Part shown: positions 8,906 through 17,471 of the stretch, piece after piece
Numbering within the stretch: the stretch's first letter is position 1
Layout: each line of letters opens with the position of its first letter
Assembly: GCA_937920555.1 (NCBI GenBank)
Contig: CAKZTM010000049.1
Coordinates: 1-53,979 of the forward strand
Source: an uncultured Paracoccaceae bacterium
Lineage (GTDB): Bacteria > Pseudomonadota > Alphaproteobacteria > Rhodobacterales > Rhodobacteraceae
Length of the DNA stretch: 53,979 nucleotides
Direction: 5' to 3'
The notes under the pieces: model-generated
What the model was told of the DNA's origin: nothing
Databases searched by the model: none
The model's input: only the letters and a program-made list of their open reading frames with translations
Position numbers and translations under genes: made by a program

Positions 8906-8919
8906 TTGACAAAGATCAA
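8906..8919 (-). promoter_or_regulatory. FNR/FnrL-like box upstream of hemA
   Basis: On the minus strand the site reads TTGATCTTTGTCAA, which fits the FNR consensus TTGAT-N4-ATCAA with one change. FnrL control of hemA is established in Rhodobacter. The spacing to the hemA ATG (about 170 nt) leaves room for an FNR-activated promoter and leader. No -10 element was assigned with confidence. Confidence 0.6.
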
Positions 8920-9000
8920 ACCGTATAAATGCGCTGATTTAGCGCAGAAATAACAGCCACAGGCCCGGCAAGCCTGTGAGAATTGTCACCGATTTTGCAC

Positions 9001-10416
9001 TTATAGCGCGGGATTGGACAAGCTGGCATGGGCCTGTGCCAAAGCCTCCAGCCTCACCGCAACATCCCCGTCCGGCGCACAAGACCGCCGGGTGGTAAGG
9101 CTGACATGCACCAAAAACTGCACGCCGGTGGCCAGAATCGTGCCGTCCGCATCCATCATGCGGTGAAACAACCGCAGCTTTTTGCCCTGCCCTTCAAGGA
9201 CTTGGCTATCCACCCGAATGTGCTGGCCAACCTTGGTCTCCTGCTTGAACTGGATATGAATATCGACGGTGAAAAAGCTGAAACCGGCCGCCACGTAATC
9301 TTCATCCGCCCCGATGGAGGCCAAAACCACGTCGGCAGCATCCGAGAACACTTGCCCATAGCGGCTTTCATTCATGTGGCCATTATAATCAGCCCAATCT
9401 GTTGGCACGACCCTATCCACAGTCTGGATCATGCCGCCCGATGAAGGCCGCGCCAAAGGCTGGCCATCCTCGTGATCACGGATCAATGCCCCGGCCCCGG
9501 CGCCGCGCGCTTTCAACGCCCGCAGCATCGCCACCAGATTGCCATCGCGCAAACGCTCTAACTCGCGGATCGACAGATGGCCGGACTGGGCGTCGGATTG
9601 ATCGGCGATCTTCTGGGCCAGCGCGTCTGTCAGCTCAGGTACATCCATCAGCTTGGTCCAGGGCCATGACAGGCACGGCCCGAACTGAGCGATGAAATGG
9701 CGCATACCTGCCTCACCGCCTGCAATGCGGTAGGTCTCAAACAGGCCCATCTGCGCCCAGCGCAACCCGAAACCGTAGCGGATCGCGTCATCAATTTCCT
9801 GGGTCGTGGCGATATCATCCTTGATCAACCACAACGCCTCGCGCCAGACGGCCTCCAACAACCGATCGGCGATATGGGCGTCAATCTCCGCGCGCACTTC
9901 AAGCGGATAAAGCCCCACAGATTGCAACATGGTCTTGGCGCGCATCACCGCCGCACCAGCGGTTTTGGGCGATGGCACCAGCTCAATCAACGGCAAGAGA
10001 TAAACCGGATTGAACGGATGGGCGACCATGATCCGGGACGGATCAGCCGCCCCCTCTTGCAGTTGCGAGGGGGTAAATCCGGAGGTCGAGGAGCCGATAA
10101 TCGCATCCCCCGAATGGGCCTGAATATCCGCTAAAACACCGTGCTTGAGATCAAGCCGCTCCGGCACGCTTTCTTGCACCCAGTCCGCCCCGGTTACAGC
10201 CTCCGCCACCGAGCCGGCAAAACTCAGCGCGCCCTCCGCAGGCAGGCTGCGCTCGTAAAGCTGCGGCAGGCTCGCCCGCGCATTATCCAGAACCGCTGCG
10301 ATCTTACGCTCGGCCTCCGGGTCAAGATCGAACACCGCCACATCCCAACCGTTGAGCAAGAACCGCGCGGCCCATCCGCCACCGATAACACCTCCGCCAA
10401 TGATAGCCGCCTTCAT
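9001..10416 (-). CDS. lcdH: L-carnitine dehydrogenase fused to a thioesterase domain
   Basis: This 471-aa fusion has an N-terminal 3-hydroxyacyl-CoA-dehydrogenase-like carnitine 3-dehydrogenase (about residues 1-315) with the NAD motif IIGGGVIGGGWAARF and the HPFNPVYLLPLIELV segment. A C-terminal hotdog thioesterase of the 4HBT type follows (about 330-460) with DWADYNGHMNESRYGQVFSDA. The first domain oxidises L-carnitine to 3-dehydrocarnitine; the second would hydrolyse the betainyl-CoA made by the partner enzyme. Such fusions are known in Rhizobiales and Rhodobacteraceae, whereas Pseudomonas has separate genes. The start overlaps the upstream BKACE stop as ATGA, so both are co-translated. 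Assignment to carnitine rests on the BKACE partner; other 3-hydroxyacyl substrates are possible. Confidence 0.85.
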   Translation of the reverse strand: MKAAIIGGGVIGGGWAARFLLNGWDVAVFDLDPEAERKIAAVLDNARASLPQLYERSLPAEGALSFAGSVAEAVTGADWVQESVPERLDLKHGVLADIQAHSGDAIIGSSTSGFTPSQLQEGAADPSRIMVAHPFNPVYLLPLIELVPSPKTAGAAVMRAKTMLQSVGLYPLEVRAEIDAHIADRLLEAVWREALWLIKDDIATTQEIDDAIRYGFGLRWAQMGLFETYRIAGGEAGMRHFIAQFGPCLSWPWTKLMDVPELTDALAQKIADQSDAQSGHLSIRELERLRDGNLVAMLRALKARGAGAGALIRDHEDGQPLARPSSGGMIQTVDRVVPTDWADYNGHMNESRYGQVFSDAADVVLASIGADEDYVAAGFSFFTVDIHIQFKQETKVGQHIRVDSQVLEGQGKKLRLFHRMMDADGTILATGVQFLVHVSLTTRRSCAPDGDVAVRLEALAQAHASLSNPAL

Positions 10417-11321
10417 CGCGGTGCCCTCTTCACAAGACCCAATTTCTCACGCACCTCACCGGGTCCAATCACACGGGCACCCATACCCTCGATGATACCG
10501 ACCGCGCGCCCGACCAGCGCCTCATTGGTGGCCAGCTCGCCTTTTGCCAGCCACAGGTTATCCTCTAGCCCGACACGCACATTTCCCCCCGCAAGGACCG
10601 ACGCCGCCACATAGGGCAACTCGTGGCGACCCAGAGCGAAGGCAGACCATGTCCAATCGTCCGGCACATTATTAACCATCGCCAAAAATGTATTCAGATC
10701 ATCTGGCGCGCCCCAAGGCACCCCCATGCAAAGCTGCACCAAGGCGGGACTGTCCAGCACACCGTCCGTAACCAACTTTTTGGCCAGCCAGAGATGGCCT
10801 GTATCAAACGCCTCAATCTCGGGCCTCACGCCGAGATCGGTCATCATCCGGCCCATCGCCTCCAACATGCCCGGCGTGTTGGTCATGACATAATCGGCTT
10901 CCGCAAAATTCATCGTACCGCAATCAAGCGTGCAAATCTCCGGCAGACATTCCGCGATATGCGCGACACGCTCCTCGGCACCTGCCATATCGGTCCCGGC
11001 CTGCAGCGGCAGCGGCGCACCGGGTCGCCCGAATACCATATCTCCGCCCATACCGGCGGTCAGGTTCAACACCACATCCACATCCGCATCCCGAATGCGC
11101 TCAGTGACCTCGCGGTAAAGTGCCAGATCGCGGGCAGGCTTACCGGTGGCAGGGTCGCGCACATGGCAATGCACAATCGCAGCCCCCGCGCGCGCCGCTA
11201 AAATCGCACTTTCGGCGATTTGCTCAGGGCTGCGCGGCACATGCGGGCTGCGATCCTGAGTGGCCCCCGAGCCGGTCACGGCGCAGGTTATAAATACGTC
11301 ACCATTCATTTCTAAAGGCAT
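10413..11321 (-). CDS. BKACE family beta-keto acid cleavage enzyme (3-dehydrocarnitine type)
   Basis: This 302-aa member of the BKACE (DUF849) family belongs to a group that transfers the acyl part of a beta-keto acid to acetyl-CoA using a zinc ion. ITCAVTGSG near the N-terminus, the zinc-ligand motif VHCHVRDP (His51, His53) and NLTAGMGGD are typical. Next to a carnitine dehydrogenase/thioesterase, the expected reaction is 3-dehydrocarnitine + acetyl-CoA -> betainyl-CoA + acetoacetate. GAGGGG 6 nt before the ATG at 11321 supports the start. It is the first gene of a two-gene operon. The carnitine transporter and a carnitine regulator are not in the window. Family specificity varies widely, so the substrate is inferred from the neighbour. 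Confidence 0.85.
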   Translation of the reverse strand: MPLEMNGDVFITCAVTGSGATQDRSPHVPRSPEQIAESAILAARAGAAIVHCHVRDPATGKPARDLALYREVTERIRDADVDVVLNLTAGMGGDMVFGRPGAPLPLQAGTDMAGAEERVAHIAECLPEICTLDCGTMNFAEADYVMTNTPGMLEAMGRMMTDLGVRPEIEAFDTGHLWLAKKLVTDGVLDSPALVQLCMGVPWGAPDDLNTFLAMVNNVPDDWTWSAFALGRHELPYVAASVLAGGNVRVGLEDNLWLAKGELATNEALVGRAVGIIEGMGARVIGPGEVREKLGLVKRAPR

Positions 11322-11421
11322 GTCTGTCCCCTCGATTTAGAGGCACATTACTGAAATCAACGGCGGTGGTTAGCTCCAAAACGACATGGGACAGCAAAAA
11401 AATGGGCGACCAATGCGCCGC

Positions 11422-12129
11422 TTAGGGGCGGGGAAAGGTCGCGATAAATTCCGCGCCCTGCACGTCGCCCGCGCTGATCACCTCAATCGTGCCGTTGTGC
11501 TGGGTCATGATCTTTCGGGCAATCGCAAGCCCGAGCCCGCTGCCCTCGACATCATCGCGCGGCTTTAATGTGGTCATGAGTTCAAAAATCTTGGCGTGAA
11601 ATTTCGGATCAATCCCCGGCCCGTCATCGCGCACAATCAGACGCAAGCCGTCCGCCGCGCCTTCCGTCGAAAGATGCACGTTTTGCGCCCCGTGCTTGGC
11701 CGCATTGGAGACCAGCGCACTGATCAGGGTCACGATATCACGCTCAGCGCCGTGCAGATGTGCCACCTGAAAGTCAGAGCTGACCGCAAACCCCTCCGGC
11801 AAATCCAGATCTTTGGTCACCTGACCGAGCGCCTCGTGCAGCTCGATCCGACCACGCGATTGCATCCGGCCCACACGCGAATAAGTCAGCAAATCTTTCA
11901 TCATATTGTCGAGCCGCAGGGCTTGCTCGGACAGCACCTTCACGTGCTCGGCCACACTGTTGGGAATTCCACCGGTTTCGGCGCGCAAATCCTCTTCAAT
12001 CCACTGCGGCACAACCGTCAACGCACGTATGGAGGCCCGCAAATCGTGAGAGATGTGGTATACGAAATGCTCCAACTCATTGTCGGCCGGCCCAACATCT
12101 GCACGGGCTTGATCGCTCTGAGCACTCAT
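11422..12129 (-). CDS. sensor-less histidine kinase
   Basis: This is a compact 235-aa kinase with only catalytic parts. The dimerisation/phosphoacceptor region starts almost at the N-terminus, with His28 in FVYHISHDLRAS. The ATPase domain (about residues 125-232) shows the N box ALVSNAAKHG, the G1 box RDDGPGID and the G2 box GSGLGLAIA. There is no PAS, GAF or membrane segment, so it is soluble and must be controlled by a partner protein. Similar kinase modules follow phytochromes or light sensors. It diverges from a single-domain response regulator 132 bp away, which is the likely phosphotransfer partner. Signal and output are unknown. Confidence 0.85.
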   Translation of the reverse strand: MSAQSDQARADVGPADNELEHFVYHISHDLRASIRALTVVPQWIEEDLRAETGGIPNSVAEHVKVLSEQALRLDNMMKDLLTYSRVGRMQSRGRIELHEALGQVTKDLDLPEGFAVSSDFQVAHLHGAERDIVTLISALVSNAAKHGAQNVHLSTEGAADGLRLIVRDDGPGIDPKFHAKIFELMTTLKPRDDVEGSGLGLAIARKIMTQHNGTIEVISAGDVQGAEFIATFPRP

Positions 12130-12261
12130 GGCGGTTCAGCCCTTCTTGTTTGAGGTCCGCGACCACAAAGCCGCTAATTCAACAAGACTGCACTAAATTC
12201 AGGGTTGAATCCAGTAAGCTATCTACACGCCGATTGACATTCAGCGATTTTGCCACAAACT

Positions 12262-12762
12262 ATGCCGCAAACCGTTGAAAGACGCCCACAAAATCGAAGG
12301 GGTTGGAGCGTGTCCGTTGATGTATCACCTGAGCGCAGCTACAAAGAAGTGCAATTCCTGATTGTGGATGATGACAGTGTAAGCATCATGTCTATTGAGC
12401 GGGCCATCAAGAAATTGCGGCTGGTCAATCCGGTGCGTAATGCGCGCGATGGTCGCGAAGCTCTTGATATCCTTCGCGGAACCAATGGTCGGGTGAAAAT
12501 CGAAGCGCCCTTCGTGGTCATTCTCGATCTTGACATGCCCGAGATGAACGGCATCGAGTTTCTCGAAGAAGTGCGCGACGATCCCGAGCTGAAATCCTCG
12601 GTCATCTTTGTTCTGACCGCCTCGGACGCACCCGAAGATGTCACAAAAGCCTATGAGAAGAATATCGCAGGCTATGTGGTGAAAGAGAACGCCTACGACA
12701 CGTTCCGCCAGACTTTGTCGATGATCGATACGTTCTCAAGTGTGGTCGTTTTGCCGACCTGA
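12262..12762 (+). CDS. single-domain response regulator, Rcp1-like
   Basis: A receiver domain fills nearly all of this 166-aa protein. The acidic pair is in FLIVDDDSVS, the phosphoacceptor in VVILDLDMPEMNG (Asp89 counted from this start), the Thr in FVLTASDAPED and the Lys in YVVKEN. No DNA-binding or enzymatic output domain follows. The closest family resemblance is to Rcp1-type regulators that pair with phytochrome-like kinases. The start is uncertain: ATG 12262 is used here, but a TTG at 12250 or a GTG at 12310 is possible, and none has a strong Shine-Dalgarno sequence. The receiver fold begins about residue 30. The divergent sensor-less kinase is the likely partner. Confidence 0.85.
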   Translation: MPQTVERRPQNRRGWSVSVDVSPERSYKEVQFLIVDDDSVSIMSIERAIKKLRLVNPVRNARDGREALDILRGTNGRVKIEAPFVVILDLDMPEMNGIEFLEEVRDDPELKSSVIFVLTASDAPEDVTKAYEKNIAGYVVKENAYDTFRQTLSMIDTFSSVVVLPT

Positions 12763-12764
12763 TC

Positions 12765-13409
12765 CTACCACCGGTATGTGGCCCCCAGCTTGATGAACGG
12801 GATGACCGAGATGTCGGACAATTCCTCGTTCACCGCCGCCATCTCCGCTGCCAGATCGCTTGCGGACACGGTTCCGGTGGCGTCTGACACGGATGCGGAC
12901 ATACCGCCGATATACATCACACCAACATCGGAAGAAACCGACCAACCGGCCCCAAAATGGCCGTTGAAGCCCAGCGCAACTACGGGTGCGACCGTGTTGT
13001 CGGGCGTGCTGCGCATGCTCAGATCAACACCGGCGTAGGTGTTCGCGCCAACCTCAACGGACCCCACGGCCCGACCGGTGGCCTCCAGATTGGTCTTGAA
13101 CAAACCGCCCGTCACCCGGAACGAGCCACCGCTTGGGTAATAATCCGCCAAAACTCCGACCCCGCCGACCGAGCCGGAAATATCATAATCGATACCGTCT
13201 ACCTCAGTCGAAGAGTTGGCACTGCCAAAGGCCACGGGCAGACGCACCGCGGTCCGTCGCCCGGTCTGCACCGCAGGCTCCACAACCAAACCCATCGTGC
13301 CCACACCAACACCCACACTATAGGGCTGGGTGAACTGGCTGGAATTTTGCCCCTCACATGCGAGCAAGGCGGAGCACAAAAGCCCCAAAGAGACATGGGT
13401 GTATTTCAT
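12765..13409 (-). CDS. putative outer-membrane beta-barrel protein
   Basis: I do not recognise a named family for this 214-aa protein. It starts with a short signal sequence, MKYTHVSLGLLCSALLAC, whose end looks like a lipobox (LLAC, Cys about residue 18). The rest alternates short polar/hydrophobic strands rich in Gly, Ser, Val and Thr and ends in the aromatic KLGATYRW, the usual C-terminus of barrel proteins inserted by BamA. GGAG about 8 nt before the ATG at 13409 supports the start. It converges with the response regulator gene, with 2 bp between the stops. An opacity/OmpA-N-like barrel is the best guess. The lipobox is odd for a barrel. Confidence 0.7.
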   Translation of the reverse strand: MKYTHVSLGLLCSALLACEGQNSSQFTQPYSVGVGVGTMGLVVEPAVQTGRRTAVRLPVAFGSANSSTEVDGIDYDISGSVGGVGVLADYYPSGGSFRVTGGLFKTNLEATGRAVGSVEVGANTYAGVDLSMRSTPDNTVAPVVALGFNGHFGAGWSVSSDVGVMYIGGMSASVSDATGTVSASDLAAEMAAVNEELSDISVIPFIKLGATYRW

Positions 13410-13488
13410 CAAAAGGCTCCAGAATTGCGGTGACAGGCCCCTCCTACCGTTCAGGCTTAAACGAAGGGTTAACCACAACCAGACCCGC

Positions 13489-14559
13489 TCAGAGGCGAAA
13501 GCGCCGCGCGCCCTGCCCGGTCAGTTTAACCTCCGCGTTGAACCGGTCCTCCAACAATGTCTCGCCGGTCAACACATCAAACCAATCCCAAGAGGCCGTC
13601 CGCTCCTTTGGAGCCCGAAAATACAGAAAATGCATCTCGAACCCTTTCCAGCGCAGGCGTTTGACAAAATCCGCGCCGAAGGACGTACGCAAATGCGCCG
13701 ACACACAACGCGCCCCCCCGCCCGACGGATCAAACGCCGCAAACCCCAACAGATCGCGCCCGGCCGAGACATCAATCCAGCGCCGCTCTCCCCGTTTCAG
13801 TTCGTCCAGCGTGTCTTGGGTGCCCACCGCATCGGCCTGAAAGCTGACAAGCGGGACCGAATGCCCGATGGTCAGCAACTTGGCCGTGGCCGGGGCCTTG
13901 TCCAGCACGCGAAGCGCTAAAGCCCCGCCAATGGAATGGCCAACCAGCACAATCTCGTCTGCGTCTGCCGCCGCCACACGGGTCGCGAAACCCTCAATCA
14001 ATGCCTCCAGCCGGGCGTCATCGCGCCGCGCCATGCGCCGTGCAGCCCAAGCGATGCGGGCGGCGTAATAGACCCCAAACCGGTCATCAAACCGGTGCAA
14101 CAGCCACAGTGCGGCAAGCCCGCCGCCAAGGGCAATGACAAAGCCCGGCCAAGACACCAATGCCAAAACCGCCAGAATGGGAAGGAGCACAAGAATGGGC
14201 ATAAACGCCCACATCACCAACAGACCCAGACCCCAATCGGCGCGCCTGACTTTGCCGAACATCCCCAAACGCAATGTTGTCAGCCAAAGCGTGACCATAG
14301 ACCAAGTACTGGCCCAGAACGGCAGATCAAACCGGGCCCGGATCACCTGGGTCCAATCCATGAAGTGAAATTCCGTTTCCACCGCGCCGGACGACAAAAG
14401 CCACATGTCGCCTTGCAGATCACCAACGCTCAAATCACCACCGTGACGCTCCGCGTAAAGCCGCGCCTCGCGCTTTTGCCACAGATTGAAAAACCGAGGC
14501 CCGCGCCGGTCAAAGCCGTGAAAATAAAATACCTGCCTGCGCAACTTGGGGGTCTGCAT
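13489..14559 (-). CDS. membrane-anchored alpha/beta hydrolase
   Basis: This 356-aa protein opens with [17 protein letters not shown], a serine-hydrolase oxyanion-type segment. Two adjacent transmembrane helices sit in the middle (about residues 120-170: [19 protein letters not shown] and [19 protein letters not shown]). The nucleophile elbow [13 protein letters not shown] follows. The late [15 protein letters not shown] region has no clear motif. AGAGG 6 nt before the ATG at 14559 fixes the start. Its substrate is unknown; the fold suggests a lipase or esterase acting at the inner membrane. It is separated by 79 bp from the barrel-like gene on the same strand and may be co-transcribed with it. 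Confidence 0.75.
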   Translation of the reverse strand: MQTPKLRRQVFYFHGFDRRGPRFFNLWQKREARLYAERHGGDLSVGDLQGDMWLLSSGAVETEFHFMDWTQVIRARFDLPFWASTWSMVTLWLTTLRLGMFGKVRRADWGLGLLVMWAFMPILVLLPILAVLALVSWPGFVIALGGGLAALWLLHRFDDRFGVYYAARIAWAARRMARRDDARLEALIEGFATRVAAADADEIVLVGHSIGGALALRVLDKAPATAKLLTIGHSVPLVSFQADAVGTQDTLDELKRGERRWIDVSAGRDLLGFAAFDPSGGGARCVSAHLRTSFGADFVKRLRWKGFEMHFLYFRAPKERTASWDWFDVLTGETLLEDRFNAEVKLTGQGARRFRL

Positions 14560-14761
14560 AGGTTGCCTCTTATCATGCGAGCCTGCGGGCGGACCACTCC
14601 AATTCCACCGCAAAGGGCGCGAAGGACCACCCCCGGCCACAAATCTTCCTCGCCACACAAATATTTATACAAAGTTTGACTATTTGTACATTTTGTCTTA
14701 CCCGTGGGAAATACGAACTCAACCGCATGCCGCCAAAATTGGGGCAGACCCGGAGGAAAGC

Positions 14762-15217
14762 ATGAAACTCACAGTAAATGGTGAACCCCACGACGTTTCC
14801 GTGCCCGATGATATGCCCCTGCTTTGGGTCTTGAGGGACGAGCTAAAAATCACCGGCGTGAAATATGGCTGCGGCATCGCCCAGTGCGGCGCCTGCACGG
14901 TTCACATTGACGGGCAAGCGGTCCGGTCCTGCCAGGTGGCCATCAGCGATGTACAGGGCGAGATCACAACGATCGAAGGCTTGCGCACGCCCGACAGCCT
15001 CCATGTGGTTCAAGAGGCGTGGATCGAAAAGCAGGTGGCCCAATGCGGGTACTGCCAGTCTGGCCAAATCATGCAGGCCGCCGCCCTTTTGGACGTCAAT
15101 CCAGCGCCTTCAGATGCACAAATCGACGCCGTGATGTCCGGCAACCTATGTCGCTGCGGAACTTATCCGCGCATTCGCGATGCGATCAAATCCGCATCCG
15201 CAAAGTTGGAGGGTTAA
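14762..15217 (+). CDS. iorA: isoquinoline 1-oxidoreductase-type [2Fe-2S] subunit
   Basis: This is the 151-aa small subunit of a two-subunit molybdenum hydroxylase. A plant-type ferredoxin domain holds the first cluster (Cys37, Cys42, Cys45, Cys57; [12 protein letters not shown]). A helical domain holds the second (Cys95 and Cys98 in QCGYCQSG; Cys130 and Cys132 in NLCRCGTYP). It has no export signal and is expected to cross the membrane folded with its Tat-tagged partner. GGAGG lies just upstream of the ATG at 14762. The next gene starts 2 bp after the stop, with its ribosome site inside this gene's end. Substrates of relatives include isoquinoline, nicotinate and aldehydes; here it is unknown. 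Confidence 0.9.
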   Translation: MKLTVNGEPHDVSVPDDMPLLWVLRDELKITGVKYGCGIAQCGACTVHIDGQAVRSCQVAISDVQGEITTIEGLRTPDSLHVVQEAWIEKQVAQCGYCQSGQIMQAAALLDVNPAPSDAQIDAVMSGNLCRCGTYPRIRDAIKSASAKLEG

Positions 15218-15219
15218 AG

Positions 15220-17460
15220 ATGGGCCGTTTACGCACAATTGCACGCCGCAGCTTTCTGATCGGGTCCGTCGCAATCGCAGGTGGCGTCGCCTTTGGCACC
15301 TATATGGTGCGCAAAACGCCCGACAATCCGCTGATCGACGACCTTGCGGAGGGCAGCGCCACCTTCAATCCATGGGTCATGGTCAGCGATGAAAAAGTGA
15401 CGCTCATCGTGCCCCATGCAGATACAGGCCAAGGGGTCGCCTCTATGCAGGCGGCGTTGATTGCCGAAGAGCTGGACATTGAATTGGGGCAGTTTGAGAT
15501 CGATTTCGGCAGCCCCAGTGCGGCCTATTACAACACCGCAAGTGCCGGTGAGATCGTGCCTTTCATGTCCACCGACAAAGGCTTTCAGGCCGAAACCATG
15601 CGCACGGTCATGGGGGCAGCCGTCAAAGTGCTTGGCGTGCAGCTTACCGGTGGCTCCACCTCTGCCCCCGACAGCTACCACAAGCTGCGCATGGCCGGTG
15701 CCTGTGCCCGTGAGACGTTGAAACTGGCCGCCTCGCAAAAATCCGGCATTCCCGCCGATCAACTCAAAACCGCAAATGGCGCTGTGCAACTGCCAGATGG
15801 TCGCAGCTTGAACTACACCGAACTGGCGTCCATCGCGGCGGGCATTGATCCGGTCGAGGATGTGGAGCTGCGCGATCCAAGCAGCTGGCGCTTGGTCGGC
15901 CAAGACATGGCGCGGCTGGATGTGGTCGCGAAATCTACCGGCACAATGGCTTACGGGATCGACCTTTATCTCGACGATATGGTCATGGGCACGGTCAAGC
16001 TGAACCCGCGCAAAGGCGCGCCCTTGCAGGGCTTTGACGCAAGCGATGCGGAAGGCATGGCAGGGGTGCAAAAGGTCGTGCCAGTCACCAACGGGGTCGC
16101 TGTTCTGGCCAGCAATACATGGCTGGCCTTCCAAGCGGCTGAGGCGATCTCCTTTGACTGGGCAACGGCGGAATATCCCGCCGAACAATCCGATCACTGG
16201 GCTGAGGTTGAGGCCTCCTTTACCGATGACAGGCTCGATGCACAGTGGCGCAATGAGGGCGATGTCGAGACGGCCCTGGCACAGGGCGAGGTGTTCGAGG
16301 CCGAGTACCGCACCCCATATGTGGCCCACCAACCGCTTGAGCCTCTGAGTGCCATCGTCAAGGTCACAGATGATCAGGTGGAGGTTTGGGCCACCCATCA
16401 ATTGCCCCGGTTTTTGCAGCAAAAAGTGGCGGCCATCACCGGTCATGACGACGAACAGATCATCTTTCACAACCAATTTGGCGGCGGCAGCTTTGGCCAC
16501 CGGCTGGAATTTGAGAACATCACCGTGACCGCCGAAGTGGCCAACCAAATGCGCGGCACTCCGGTGAAACTGACCTTCAGCCGGGAAGAGGATTTCGTCC
16601 AAGATTTCCCCCGCCAGATCGGCATCAGCCGTGGCCGCGGCGCAGTGGCGGACGGACAGGTCACATCGATGGACCTTCAGGTGGCAACCGTCTCGTCTTC
16701 GCGCTCGCAAGCCGACCGTCTTGGCCAGCCCCTGCCCGGCGCAGACGCGCAGATCGTCGCAGGCGCGTGGGATCTGCCCTATAAAATCCCAAATCACCGG
16801 GTCAGGGCCTATGCCGTTCCCGGTCTGGCACCGACCTCCTCGTGGCGCTCTGTTGGGGCCTCCACCGGCGGGTTTTACGCCGACAGTTTTCTCGATGAAT
16901 TGATCCATTTGGCCGGTGCCGACCCGCTTGAGGAACGCATCCGGTTGATGGATGATGACGTGTCGCGAAAAGTGCTCGAAGAAATCGGCCAACTGTCCAA
17001 TTGGGGCAGCCCGTTGGGCGAAACCCAAGGGCGCGGCGTGGCCTTTGTACACTCGTTTGGTGTGCCCGTGGCGGAAGTGGTCGAGGTAACCAACACCGAT
17101 GCAGGCATCCGCCTTGATAAGGCATACGTGGTCGCAGATGTGGGCAAGGTTATCGATCCGGTGATGTTCGACAACATGATGAAAGGTGGGCTGATCTGGG
17201 GCCTTGGCCATGCCATGAACAGCGAGATCACCTATGCGGACGGCATGGCCGAGCAAACCAACTACCACGCTCATGAAGGTCTGCGACTTTACCAAACCCC
17301 CGACATCGTGACACTTGGATTGGAAAACGGGGAAGAGGTCAAAGGCATCGGCGAGCCGCCCGTACCGCCCGCAGCACCCGCATTGGCCAACGCGATTTTC
17401 GCCGCGACCGGCCAGCGCATCCGGGAGATGCCGTTCCACAATCACATCGATTTTGTCTAA
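15220..17460 (+). CDS. iorB: isoquinoline 1-oxidoreductase-type molybdopterin subunit, Tat-exported
   Basis: This is the 746-aa catalytic subunit of the xanthine-oxidase superfamily that carries a molybdopterin cytosine dinucleotide cofactor. The twin-arginine signal RRSFLIGSVAIAGG directs it to the periplasm. Family landmarks are YRTPYVAHQPLEPLSA, FHNQFGGGSFGHRLEFE, RSVGASTGGFYADSFLDEL and the late KGIGEPPVPPAAPALANAIF with the active-site Glu in the GEP segment. There is no FAD subunit gene, so electrons pass through the iron-sulfur subunit to a cytochrome, and the di-haem cytochrome encoded next fits. The start is set by GGAGGG at 15208-15213. A longer in-frame opening overlapping iorA is not needed. 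The natural substrate is open: an N-heterocycle or an aldehyde. Confidence 0.92.
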   Translation: MGRLRTIARRSFLIGSVAIAGGVAFGTYMVRKTPDNPLIDDLAEGSATFNPWVMVSDEKVTLIVPHADTGQGVASMQAALIAEELDIELGQFEIDFGSPSAAYYNTASAGEIVPFMSTDKGFQAETMRTVMGAAVKVLGVQLTGGSTSAPDSYHKLRMAGACARETLKLAASQKSGIPADQLKTANGAVQLPDGRSLNYTELASIAAGIDPVEDVELRDPSSWRLVGQDMARLDVVAKSTGTMAYGIDLYLDDMVMGTVKLNPRKGAPLQGFDASDAEGMAGVQKVVPVTNGVAVLASNTWLAFQAAEAISFDWATAEYPAEQSDHWAEVEASFTDDRLDAQWRNEGDVETALAQGEVFEAEYRTPYVAHQPLEPLSAIVKVTDDQVEVWATHQLPRFLQQKVAAITGHDDEQIIFHNQFGGGSFGHRLEFENITVTAEVANQMRGTPVKLTFSREEDFVQDFPRQIGISRGRGAVADGQVTSMDLQVATVSSSRSQADRLGQPLPGADAQIVAGAWDLPYKIPNHRVRAYAVPGLAPTSSWRSVGASTGGFYADSFLDELIHLAGADPLEERIRLMDDDVSRKVLEEIGQLSNWGSPLGETQGRGVAFVHSFGVPVAEVVEVTNTDAGIRLDKAYVVADVGKVIDPVMFDNMMKGGLIWGLGHAMNSEITYADGMAEQTNYHAHEGLRLYQTPDIVTLGLENGEEVKGIGEPPVPPAAPALANAIFAATGQRIREMPFHNHIDFV

Positions 17461-17471
17461 GGATGATGCCC

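Noticed and set aside
14546-14761. N-terminal extension of the [2Fe-2S] subunit
   Set aside because: The ferredoxin fold begins at the ATG at 14762, which has GGAGG upstream; the earlier codons overlap the divergent hydrolase gene.
15229-17445. 738-codon minus-strand frame opposite iorB
   Set aside because: It mirrors the complete molybdopterin subunit and has His/Arg/Gly-rich composition typical of antisense frames in GC-rich DNA.
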